Positions 1-8,197 of a stretch of DNA of 64,000 bases are shown here, piece by piece. Positions within the stretch are counted from its first letter, which is position 1, and each line of letters opens with the position of its first letter. The translations under genes were made by a program, and so were the position numbers. The stretch covers positions 2,790,001-2,854,000 of the forward strand of contig NZ_CP067396.1 in assembly GCF_023617245.1 (NCBI RefSeq), read 5' to 3'. The DNA is from Lysobacter enzymogenes. GTDB lineage: Bacteria; Pseudomonadota; Gammaproteobacteria; Xanthomonadales; Xanthomonadaceae. The notes beneath the pieces were generated by a model. The model was not told the DNA's origin and did no database searches. It worked only from the letters and a program-made list of their open reading frames with translations.

Positions 1-252
1 ACGTTGCGATGCATGGGAGTGCTCCGGAAGGTGAGGGGAGGAAGCGACGGCCGTGTCCGCGGGTTTTGCGCGGATGCCGCGGCACGATTGCGCGGCGGAA
101 TCGACGCTAGGCAGGCGGGCAGGGGCCGGCAACGCGATGTGCCGCGGTCACATCCGGAGCGCGACCTCGTCCGGGGCGGTTTTCGCGCCGGTTTCCGACG
201 AAACCGTTGCCGTCATTGGCTTCGGTAAATCCCGGATTCCAAAGGAGAAATC

Positions 253-300
253 TTGAAAAAAGTAATAATGTTCCAGGGTTTATGCTGCAGCGCAGCATAA
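253..300 (+). CDS. Possible 15-residue leader peptide or gene remnant
   Basis: A strong ribosome binding site (AAAGGAG) lies six bases before a TTG codon. It opens a short frame reading (M)KKVIMFQGLCCSAA and then TAA. The codons are AT-rich, unlike all neighbours. The peptide looks like the start of a signal peptide. The end of the frame overlaps an 8-bp inverted repeat (TATGCTGC-agc-GCAGCATA). It could be a leader peptide, the stump of a truncated exported protein, or chance. No downstream gene continues it within 500 bases. Confidence 0.25.
   Translation: MKKVIMFQGLCCSAA
281..299. repeat. 8-bp inverted repeat with 3-base loop
   Basis: TATGCTGC-agc-GCAGCATA, a perfect dyad that overlaps the stop of the tiny TTG frame. 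There is no T tract after it, so it is not a standard terminator. Confidence 0.45.
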
Positions 301-603
301 GATTGGAGCGTGGGCGAGGCTTACCGCCCCGCAGTGGCGCGCGATTATGTGACCGGTATTTATTTTCGGCGCCTGGCGCCGGCATTTTTCCGATTTCTGC
401 GGGGTTTCAATTGCGCGTCGTCGCGGGAGTAATTCGCCGGTCAATACTGCGTTGTGACGGCCTGTGCGCCGGTTTTGAGGCGGCGGCGGGCATTATCGGA
501 AAGCGGTCGCGTACATAACCTTTGCTCATGGCGGCGGGCATGAGGCGGAAACCGAAGCGGCCGCACAGATCGCATCCAATCGCGACGTGGCTGGCAGCGC
601 TCT

Positions 604-692
604 TGTAGGAGCGGCGCGAGCCGCGACCGCGGGGCCGCAAGTTCGCGTCGCGACCTGCGCCCCCGCGGTCGCGGCTCGCGCCGCTCCTACAG
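604..692. repeat. REP-like inverted pair, family B
   Basis: Two facing copies of a GTAGGAGCGGCGCGAGCCGC-type unit, each itself palindromic, separated by about 35 bases. The same unit recurs at five other places in this window, always between genes. Such paired units are typical of REP/REPIN elements in xanthomonads and pseudomonads. Confidence 0.8.
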
Positions 693-761
693 CAAGTCGT
701 CGAGGCGGGCGCGACGGTGCGTATCGCGCGTGCCGCCTTCACCCAAGGCCCCATAGAGCGA

Positions 762-790
762 TTACCGCCTGCATGCACACGCTCTATACT
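762..790 (+). promoter_or_regulatory. Candidate promoter of the alpha-2-macroglobulin gene
   Basis: TTACCG, 17 bases, then TATACT, a good -10 with a weak -35. The predicted transcript start is about 20 bases before the upstream start codon at 817, which favours that start over the internal one. Confidence 0.4.
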
Positions 791-816
791 GCGTCGCAGT
801 TTCCTGAGAGATACGC

Positions 817-3800
817 ATGATGCGAACGCAGCTCCCGGTCGGCCCCGCGGATGGAACCGCCCTCTCCAACGCGCCGACGCACCGGCGCACCGGCGTCCGC
901 GGCGCCGCGCTGATGCGCATTGCGGCGGTCGCGCTGCTCGCGGCCACCGCGCTGCTCGCCGGCTGCAAGCGCGACGGCAGCGGCCAGCTGCCCAGCGCCA
1001 GCGGCGAGGCGATCGTGGTCAAGCGCGAGGCGGTCGAGGGCTTCGCCCTGGTCGCGGCCTACCCGGACCAGAAGCGCGGCGACGAACTCGCCATCGCCCT
1101 GGAATTCAGCCAGCCGCTGGTCGGCACCCAGGACTTCGACCAGTTGCTGGCGGTGACCGACAAGAACGGCGCCGCGGTCGAGGGCAGTTGGGTGCTCGAC
1201 GACGGCGGCAAGATCCTGCGCTTCCCGAGCGTGGAAGCGAGCAAGGACTACATCGTCACGATCAAGCCCGGCCTGACCGCCGCGGCCGGCGACCGCATCG
1301 GCGCGGAAGTGACCAAGCAGGTCTACACCGGCCCGCTCGAGCCGGTGGTCGGCTTCGCCTCGCAGGGCAGCGTGCTGCCGGCGCGCGACAGCCGCGGTTT
1401 GCCGGTGGTGTCGATCAACGTGGCCGAGGTCGATGTCGAATTCCTGCGGGTCAAGGACAAGGAACTGCCGAAGTTCTTCGCCGAGTACCAGCGCGGCGGG
1501 CGCAAGGGCAGCTGGGAGCTGGAGCGCGACTGGGACGAGAAGAAGCCGCTGTCGAAGCTGGCCGAACCGGTCTACGTCAACCGCTTCGTGCTCGGCGGCA
1601 AGCCCAACGAGCGCGTGCTGACCTACCTGCCGCTGCAGGAGATCAAGGAACTGCAACAGCCCGGCCTGTATTTCGCGGTGATGAAGCGCGCCGGCCAGTT
1701 CAAGGATGAGTTCGAAACCGCGTTCTTCACCGTCAGCGACCTCGGCCTGCACGCGCGCGCCTACAAGGACAAGCTGTTCGTGCACGTGGCCTCGCTGGAG
1801 AAGGGCGAGGCGGTCGGCGGAGTCGAGCTGAAGGTCATCGGCGCCGACGGCGAGCCGGTGCTCAAGGGCCAGACCGACGGCAACGGCAACGCGCTGCTGA
1901 ACTACAAGCTCGACGCGGCCCAGGTGCTGATCGCGGGCAAGGGCAGCGACGTGTCGATGCTGCCGTTCAACCAGCCGGCGCTGGACCTGTCCGAGTTCGC
2001 CGTGGCCGGCCGCGAGCAGGCCTGGTTCGACGTGTTCGCCTGGTCCGGGCGCGACCTGTACCGCCCCGGCGAGACCGTGCGCCTGTCGGCGTTGCTGCGC
2101 GACCAGGACGGCAAGCCCGTCGACACCAAGGGCAAGGCGATGCAGCCGGTGTTCCTGCGCTATGTGCAGCCCGACGGCAAGACCTTCCTGGAAACCCGCC
2201 TGCAGCCCGATGCGCAGGGCTATGTGCGCCACGCCCAGCTGATTCCCGCCGACGCCGCGACCGGCCGCTGGCGGGTCGAGTTCCGCACCGATCCGGCCAG
2301 CAAGGAGGCGGTGCAGGGCATGACCCTGCGGATCGAGGAGTTCCTGCCCGAGCGGCTGAAGCTCGATCTGAACGCGCCGGCGGTGCTGCGTCCGGGCCAG
2401 CCGTTCAAGCTCGGCGTGCAGGCCGCGTATCTCTATGGCGCGCCGGCCGCGGGCAACCGCTTCACCGCCAAGATGACGGTAGCGGTGGAGCAGCATCCGC
2501 TGGAGCAGATGCCGGGCTATTTCTTCGGCGATCCGACCCTGAGCCTGCCCAAGGAAGCCAAGGACGTGGTCGACACGTCGCTGGACGAAGCCGGCAAGCT
2601 GCAGCAGGACATCGCGCTGCCGGACGAGGCCAAGCCGGTCAGCACCATCGCCGCCATCGTCACCGGCAGCGTCTACGAGAGCGGCGGCCGCAGCGTCAAC
2701 CGCAGCGTCAAGCGGGTGCTGTGGCCGGCCGACGCGCTGGTCGGCGTGCGCCCGCTGTTCGACGACAAGGACGGCGCCGACAGCAACGCCACCGTCGGTT
2801 TCGAACTGATGCGCGTGGGCAGCGACGGCAAGCCGCGCCCGGCCAGCGGCGTGCGCGCCACCCTGGTGCGCGAGCGCCGCGACTACCACTGGAACTACGG
2901 CGAGGACGGCGGCTGGAAGTACGACTTCACCCGCCGCTTCGAGGACGTGGAGACGCGCGCGGTGGACCTGGGCGCGAACGCGTCCAAGCTCAGCTTCCAG
3001 GTGGAATGGGGCGAGTACCGCCTCGACGTGTACGACCCGCAGACCAAGATCACCACGCGCTATCCGTTCCGCGCCGGCTGGAGCTGGGACGACCAGAACC
3101 GCGGCCTCGACGCGCGCCCCGACAAGGTCAAGCTGGCGCTCGACAAGACTTCGTACAAGTCCGGCGACACGCTCGAGGTGACGGTGACGCCGCCGCACGA
3201 AGGTCCAGGCCTGCTGATGGTCGAGACCGACCGCATGGTCTACGTGCAGGCGATCACCGCCAAGGCCGGCAGCAAGTTCAAGATCCCGGTCACCGACGCC
3301 TGGGAACGCCACGACGTCTACGTCACCGCGCTGGTGTTCCGCGGCGGCAGCGCGCCGAGCAAGATCACCCCGGCGCGCGCCGTCGGCGTGGCGTTCGTGC
3401 CGATGGACCGGCGCGAGCGCAAGGTCGCGGTCGGCCTCAATGTGCCCAAGCTGATGAAGCCCGAGCAGGACCTGCCGGTGACCGTCAGCGCGCCGCAGCT
3501 GGCCGGCAAGGACGCTTACGTCACCGTCTCGGCGGTCGACGTGGGCATCCTCAACATCACCCGCTTCGCGGTGCCCGACGCGGCCGCGCACTTCTTCGCC
3601 CAGCGCCGCCTCGGCGTGGATTCGTACGACGTGTACGGCCGGGTGATCGAAAGCTTCGACGGCGAGAGCGCCAAGATCCGCTTCGGCGGCGACATGGCCT
3701 TGCAGGCCTTGCCGCAGGCGCGCCGGCCGACCGCGCGGGTGCAGACCGTGGACCTGTTCGCCGGCCCGGTGAAGCTCGACGCGAAGGGCAATGCGCGGAT

Positions 3801-5814
3801 CAACCTGGCGGTGCCCGACTTCAACGGCACCTTGCGCGTTTCGGCGCTGGTGTACTCCGGCGGCACCTACGGCAACCGCGACGCCGAAACCATCGTGCGC
3901 GCGCCGGTGCTGGCCGAGGCCAGCACGCCGCGGGTGCTGGCGCCGGGCGACCGCAGCAACGTGACCCTGGACGTGCAGAACTTCACCGGCAAGCCCGGCG
4001 AGTTCAAGGTCAAGGTCGAGGGCGTCGGCCCGCTGTCGCTGGACGGCGGCGAGCACAGCCTGAGCCTGGGCGTGGAGGCGAAGAAGACCCTGACCTTCCC
4101 GGTCACCGCGCGCGAGGGCTACACCGTGGCGCAGGTGCGGGTGCAGGTGGACGGCAACGGCTACAAGGTCGACCGCCGCTACGATCTGCCGGTGCGTCCG
4201 GCCTGGCCGTCGGTGCTGCGCTCGCGCACCCGCGTGCTCGACGAACTCGGCGCGATCCAGCTCGGCAGCGAGTTCGCCGACGGGCTGATGCCCGATTCGG
4301 TCAGCGCGCGCATGGTGGTCAGCGCGCTGCCGCCGATCCCGTTCGCCAGCGCGCTGCAGGGCGCGCTGGAGTACCCGTACGGCTGCGCCGAGCAGACCAC
4401 GAGCAAGGGCTATGCCGCGCTCGAACTCGACGAAGCCACGGCCAAGATGCTCGGGGTCAAGGGTATCGACGCCAAGCAGCGGCGCGCGCGCATGGAAGGC
4501 GCGTTCGGCCGGCTGGCGGCGATGCAGATCGCCTCGGGCCATTTCTCGATGTGGGGCGACGGCGACTACATCAATCCGGCGCTGACCCCGTACGTGGCCG
4601 AGTTCCTGCTCGACGCCCGCGACGGCGGCTTCGCCGTGCCCGAGGCGATGCTGCAGAAGGCGCTCAAGGCGCTCGGCGAGGACCTGCTGTCGGGCAATGC
4701 CTCGTTCTACGGCTACGATCGCCGCGAGCACCTCAAGTTCGCCTACCAGGCGCATGCCGGCTACGTGCTGGCGCGGGTCAACCGCGCTCCGCTGGGCACC
4801 TTGCGCGCGCTGTACGACAACGACCGCAAGCAGAGCCTGACCGGCCTGCCGCTGGTGCACCTGGGCCTGGCGCTGAGCCTGCAGGGCGACAAGGCGCGCG
4901 GGGCCAAGGCGATCAAGGAAGGCTTCGCGCGCGATCCGTCGCAGCGGCCCGACTACCTGGGCGACTACGGCAGCCGCCTGCGCGACGACGCGCTGATGAT
5001 CGCGCTGGTGCACGAGCACAAGCTGTCGCAGCCCGAGTTCGACGCGCGCGCCGTGGCGATGGGCCGCGACCTCGACGCGCGCCGCAACAGCGGCTGGCTG
5101 TACCTGAGCACTCAGGAGCAGGTGGCGCTGGCGCGGCTGGGCAAGGCGCTGATGGCCGACCAGGGCAAGCAGCTGTCGGGACGCTGGACCGTCGCCGGCG
5201 GCGCCACCGACGCCGAGCCGGCCAAGCTGATCGGCCGCGCCTTCGACTTCGCCCAACTGGCCTCGGGCGTGAGCTTCGCGCCGAACGGGCCGACCCCGCT
5301 GTACGCCAGCTTCGAAGTCGCCGGCGTGCCGCGCACGCCGCCGGCCGCGGACGGCTCGAAGATCGAGGTGACGCGCAAGTACTACACCACCGAAGGCAAG
5401 GAGTGGTCCGGCGGCAGCCTGGTCGAGGGCGAGGCGCTGATCGTGCAGGTCGCGATCAAGGCGCGCAGCGCCATGCCCGACGCGCTGCTGACCGACCTGT
5501 TGCCGGCCGGCCTGGAGATCGAGAACTTCAATCTTGGCGACGCCAAGCAGTGGGCCGGCGTGGTCGTGGACGGGATCGAGATCGCCGAGCGCTCCAGCGC
5601 CGCCGACGTCAAGCACGAGGAGTTCCGCGACGACCGCTACGTCGCCGCGCTCAAGCTCGACGACGGCCGCACCGCGCGGGTGTTCTACCTGGTGCGCGCG
5701 GTGACCCCGGGCACGTACACGGTGCCGCCGTCGCTGGTCGAGGACATGTACCGTCCGGAGCTGCGCGGCGTCGGCAAGGCGTCGCCGGCCAGCCTGACGG
5801 TGCGGCAGCCGTGA
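817..5814 (+). CDS. yfhM: Bacterial alpha-2-macroglobulin lipoprotein
   Basis: Large periplasmic protease trap of 1665 residues, close in size to the E. coli homologue. The thioester motif CAEQ is present, with Cys1190 inside YPYGCAEQTTS, so this is the thioester-carrying type that couples to attacking proteases. A signal sequence ending in the lipobox LLAGC predicts lipid anchoring. The middle carries the usual macroglobulin beta-domains, and the thioester domain and a beta-rich C-terminus follow. Start: ATG at 817 has a promoter just upstream. An in-frame ATG at 913 (residue 33) would give a more normal, short lipoprotein signal, so the true start is unsure. The gene precedes pbpC, as in many bacteria, where the pair is thought to protect and repair the envelope after breach. 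A GTG-TGA overlap links it to the next gene. Confidence 0.95.
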   Translation: MMRTQLPVGPADGTALSNAPTHRRTGVRGAALMRIAAVALLAATALLAGCKRDGSGQLPSASGEAIVVKREAVEGFALVAAYPDQKRGDELAIALEFSQPLVGTQDFDQLLAVTDKNGAAVEGSWVLDDGGKILRFPSVEASKDYIVTIKPGLTAAAGDRIGAEVTKQVYTGPLEPVVGFASQGSVLPARDSRGLPVVSINVAEVDVEFLRVKDKELPKFFAEYQRGGRKGSWELERDWDEKKPLSKLAEPVYVNRFVLGGKPNERVLTYLPLQEIKELQQPGLYFAVMKRAGQFKDEFETAFFTVSDLGLHARAYKDKLFVHVASLEKGEAVGGVELKVIGADGEPVLKGQTDGNGNALLNYKLDAAQVLIAGKGSDVSMLPFNQPALDLSEFAVAGREQAWFDVFAWSGRDLYRPGETVRLSALLRDQDGKPVDTKGKAMQPVFLRYVQPDGKTFLETRLQPDAQGYVRHAQLIPADAATGRWRVEFRTDPASKEAVQGMTLRIEEFLPERLKLDLNAPAVLRPGQPFKLGVQAAYLYGAPAAGNRFTAKMTVAVEQHPLEQMPGYFFGDPTLSLPKEAKDVVDTSLDEAGKLQQDIALPDEAKPVSTIAAIVTGSVYESGGRSVNRSVKRVLWPADALVGVRPLFDDKDGADSNATVGFELMRVGSDGKPRPASGVRATLVRERRDYHWNYGEDGGWKYDFTRRFEDVETRAVDLGANASKLSFQVEWGEYRLDVYDPQTKITTRYPFRAGWSWDDQNRGLDARPDKVKLALDKTSYKSGDTLEVTVTPPHEGPGLLMVETDRMVYVQAITAKAGSKFKIPVTDAWERHDVYVTALVFRGGSAPSKITPARAVGVAFVPMDRRERKVAVGLNVPKLMKPEQDLPVTVSAPQLAGKDAYVTVSAVDVGILNITRFAVPDAAAHFFAQRRLGVDSYDVYGRVIESFDGESAKIRFGGDMALQALPQARRPTARVQTVDLFAGPVKLDAKGNARINLAVPDFNGTLRVSALVYSGGTYGNRDAETIVRAPVLAEASTPRVLAPGDRSNVTLDVQNFTGKPGEFKVKVEGVGPLSLDGGEHSLSLGVEAKKTLTFPVTAREGYTVAQVRVQVDGNGYKVDRRYDLPVRPAWPSVLRSRTRVLDELGAIQLGSEFADGLMPDSVSARMVVSALPPIPFASALQGALEYPYGCAEQTTSKGYAALELDEATAKMLGVKGIDAKQRRARMEGAFGRLAAMQIASGHFSMWGDGDYINPALTPYVAEFLLDARDGGFAVPEAMLQKALKALGEDLLSGNASFYGYDRREHLKFAYQAHAGYVLARVNRAPLGTLRALYDNDRKQSLTGLPLVHLGLALSLQGDKARGAKAIKEGFARDPSQRPDYLGDYGSRLRDDALMIALVHEHKLSQPEFDARAVAMGRDLDARRNSGWLYLSTQEQVALARLGKALMADQGKQLSGRWTVAGGATDAEPAKLIGRAFDFAQLASGVSFAPNGPTPLYASFEVAGVPRTPPAADGSKIEVTRKYYTTEGKEWSGGSLVEGEALIVQVAIKARSAMPDALLTDLLPAGLEIENFNLGDAKQWAGVVVDGIEIAERSSAADVKHEEFRDDRYVAALKLDDGRTARVFYLVRAVTPGTYTVPPSLVEDMYRPELRGVGKASPASLTVRQP

Positions 5815-6866
5815 GCGCGGCGGAGCGGGCGGGACGCGTCGCGCTTCCCGCCGCGGCCAGCCTCGCGCTGTGCGCGGCGCTGCTGGCGCTGGCGCCCGGG
5901 TGCAAGCGCACGGGCGCGTCGACCTCGTCGCAGGCGGCCGAGGCGTCGGTCGCGCCTGCGCCGGCCACCGATCCGGCGCTGAACTGGGGCGGCACCACGC
6001 CGCACGACACGCCGCCGCTGCCCGATCCCTTGATCGCGCAGGCCGAGGCGGTCATGCGCAAGGCCGATCCGGTGTTCGACAAGTTCGAGGTCAACTACGT
6101 CACCGGCGATCTCGACCGCGACGGCCGCGACGATGTCGTGATCGAATACGGCATCGGCGACGAAGGCGCGATGCGCCATGTCGCCAAATCGGTGCGGGTG
6201 CTGCTGGCGCGCGACGGCGGCCTGCAGCTGCAAGCCGACCAGACCGACAAGTTCGAAGACTGCCCGGCGGTGCGCGAGATCCGCGACGGCCGCTTGTGGG
6301 CCGACGGGCTGGAAGCGTGCATGCTGCCGTTCCCGCGCACCTTGAACTACTACCAGTTCGAATGGCGCAACGGCGCGCTGGCGCGGGTGTCGACCGAGGA
6401 TGCGCGGCAGCGGGTGCTGTCGCGCCTGCGGGCGATGCGCGAGGCGATCGAGGCAGGCAAGCTGTCGGCCCTGGACGCCAACCTGCGACCGGGCCCGCCG
6501 ATCCGCGGCGAAGCCGCGCCGGCGCCCGACCCGGTCTTCGCCGACGTTGATCGGCGTCGCGCTTTCGCCGATGCGGTCGGCCTCTTGAGCCGCCTCGAAT
6601 TGAAGCGGCTCGATCCTCACGAGAGCGTCGTCAGCTTCGTCAAACCGCGCGGCGCCGACGCCGGCGAGCGCAAGCTGCTCATCGACACCGCGCCCGACGA
6701 TGCGACCGTCGAGATCGACGGCTACACCTACGTGGTCGACGCGCGCGCGACCGTGGAATGGCCGGAAGGCGACGGCGTCGGCTATCACCTGCGCTGGCGC
6801 CTGATCGACGGCGAGCTGTACCTGGAAGAAGCCGACGCGCACGATCTCGACGGCCTGGAAAGCTGA
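5811..6866 (+). CDS. Lipoprotein with Asp-rich DxDxDG motif, paralogue 1
   Basis: A protein of 351 residues that starts at a GTG overlapping the stop of the alpha-2-macroglobulin gene by four bases, so the two are probably translationally coupled. The N-terminus is a lipoprotein signal ending LALAPGC. Around residues 97-115 it has VTGDLDRDGRDDVVIEYG, a calcium-loop-like DxDxDG motif of the kind seen in FG-GAP/VCBS and dockerin-type loops. The next gene has the same motif in the same place and a similar layout, so the two are probable paralogues. I recognise no named family. Its place between yfhM and pbpC suggests an envelope role. Function unknown. Confidence 0.8.
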   Translation: MSAAERAGRVALPAAASLALCAALLALAPGCKRTGASTSSQAAEASVAPAPATDPALNWGGTTPHDTPPLPDPLIAQAEAVMRKADPVFDKFEVNYVTGDLDRDGRDDVVIEYGIGDEGAMRHVAKSVRVLLARDGGLQLQADQTDKFEDCPAVREIRDGRLWADGLEACMLPFPRTLNYYQFEWRNGALARVSTEDARQRVLSRLRAMREAIEAGKLSALDANLRPGPPIRGEAAPAPDPVFADVDRRRAFADAVGLLSRLELKRLDPHESVVSFVKPRGADAGERKLLIDTAPDDATVEIDGYTYVVDARATVEWPEGDGVGYHLRWRLIDGELYLEEADAHDLDGLES

Positions 6867-6913
6867 GAGCGCCGCGCCCGCGCCGGCCGCGAAGGCGGCC
6901 GCGCGCCCCATTC

Positions 6914-6929
6914 GACCGAAGCTTCGGTC
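6914..6929. other. 16-base perfect palindrome between the two lipoprotein genes
   Basis: GACCGAAGCTTCGGTC. There is no T run, so terminator activity is doubtful. It could be a regulatory dyad. Confidence 0.3.
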
Positions 6930-6980
6930 ACGACCTTCGGCCGGCCCCCGCCGGTCGCGAACACCCGCAAGGAGCGATAG

Positions 6981-8066
6981 ATGCGTTACACCCGATTGTC
7001 CGCCGCGTTGCTGATCGGCCTGGCGTTGGCCGCCTGCAAGGCCGCCGACCCGTCCGCCGCCGAAGCGCCGGCCGCCCAGGCCGCGGCACCTGCCGCCGCG
7101 GCGCCGGCTAAACCTGTTGCCGATCCCAAGCAGACCGCCGAAGCCGCGTTCGCCGCGCTGCGCAAGCGCGTGCCGGATTTCGAGCGTCTCGGCTATGAAC
7201 ACTTGGTCGGAGACCTCGACGGCGACGGCATCGACGATGTCGTGGTCGCGTACGGCGAAGGCACGCCCGACGCGCAGATGGCGACGCTGAAGAAATGGGC
7301 GGCGATCCTCAGCCGCGCCGACGGCCCGCTGTTGCTGCCGGCCGCCGACACCGCCGACGACTGCGTGTACCTGGACCGGATCGAGCAGGGCAAGCTGTAT
7401 CTGCAGGTGCCCGACATCTGCACCGCCGCGCGGCCCAAGACCCGCGAGTACCTGACCTACGCCTGGAACGGCAAGACCCTGGCCAAGGTCGCCGGCGAAA
7501 GCGCCGACGCGCGCGTGCGCCAGCGCCTGGGCGCGCTCGCCGATGCGTTCGCGCGCAAGGACAAGCAGGCGATCCTGCGCGCGTTCAAGTTCCCGATCCC
7601 GCTCGGCACGGTGCCGGTGCAGGGCACGCCGCTGGGCGACGAGGCCGAGCGCAACAACGACCGCATCGACCAGGCCATGGCCGAGCGTCATTTCGACAGC
7701 CTGTTCCCGGCGCAGCGCCTGGCCGACTACGCGCTGCTGCTCGGCCAGGTCCGCGCGCTCGAACCCAAGCCCGACCAGGAAGGCGGCGAGACCGTGTACG
7801 GCCAGCGCCAGCAGGGCGCGGAAACCGAGTGGTTCGAGCTGCGGATCGACTGGGATCCGGACGAGGACCGCGACGAAGGCAACGAGGAACTGATCCAGGC
7901 GCGGATCGAAGTCAGCGGCGGCATCGGCAAGGACGTCAAGGCCGAGGCCAAGACCCTGGGCGAAGTGCTCAAGCGCGAGGAGGACAGCCGCCGCGTCTAC
8001 GAAGAGATGCGCCTGTTCCTGATCGACGGCGAGTTGCGCATCCAACTGCCCAACGGCGCCGGCTGA
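6981..8066 (+). CDS. Lipoprotein with Asp-rich DxDxDG motif, paralogue 2
   Basis: A protein of 361 residues with a classical lipoprotein signal (LALAAC) followed by an Ala/Pro-rich linker. At about residues 74-90 it carries GDLDGDGIDDVVVAYG, matching the motif of the preceding lipoprotein. The rest is charged and has no membrane segment. A ribosome site (AAGGAGCG) lies shortly before the ATG. It is separated from its paralogue by 114 bases that contain a palindrome, and is followed by a REP-like pair before pbpC. No family is recognised. Anchoring at the inner or outer membrane facing the periplasm is inferred from the lipobox. Confidence 0.85.
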   Translation: MRYTRLSAALLIGLALAACKAADPSAAEAPAAQAAAPAAAAPAKPVADPKQTAEAAFAALRKRVPDFERLGYEHLVGDLDGDGIDDVVVAYGEGTPDAQMATLKKWAAILSRADGPLLLPAADTADDCVYLDRIEQGKLYLQVPDICTAARPKTREYLTYAWNGKTLAKVAGESADARVRQRLGALADAFARKDKQAILRAFKFPIPLGTVPVQGTPLGDEAERNNDRIDQAMAERHFDSLFPAQRLADYALLLGQVRALEPKPDQEGGETVYGQRQQGAETEWFELRIDWDPDEDRDEGNEELIQARIEVSGGIGKDVKAEAKTLGEVLKREEDSRRVYEEMRLFLIDGELRIQLPNGAG

Positions 8067-8073
8067 GCCGCTC

Positions 8074-8181
8074 TTGTGGGAGGGACTTCAGTCCCGACGC
8101 TCTTGTTCCAGATCGCTGAAAGCGTTGCCGGTTCGGCGCGATCTGAAACGAGAGCGTCGGGACTGAAGTCCCTCCCACGAC
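8074..8181. repeat. REP-like inverted pair, family A
   Basis: Two facing copies of a GTGGGAGGGACTTCAGTCCC unit joined by about 60 bases, between the second lipoprotein and pbpC. The palindrome could act on RNA stability or termination between the two genes. Confidence 0.8.
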
Positions 8182-8197
8182 ACAACGAAAGCGTTCG

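Larger units (their letters stand above)
1..816. other. Gene-poor leader region
   Basis: No convincing gene is seen apart from a possible 15-codon leader. The overlapping ORFs on both strands lack family-like sequence or good start sites. The stretch at about 240-300 is clearly richer in A and T than its surroundings. A REP-like inverted pair lies at 604-692, and a candidate promoter for the alpha-2-macroglobulin gene sits at the right end. Confidence 0.5.

Noticed and set aside
407..778. 123-codon minus-strand frame in the leader region
   Set aside because: It runs through the REP-like pair and has no ribosome site or recognisable domain.
784..5616. 1610-codon open frame antisense to the alpha-2-macroglobulin gene
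   Set aside because: It is the mirror of a GC-rich coding frame, full of His, Arg, Ala and Gly with no family-like sequence. The plus strand carries an unmistakable gene.
5685..8045. 786-codon antisense frame over the two lipoprotein genes
   Set aside because: Overlaps two clear lipoprotein genes and shows only shadow composition.
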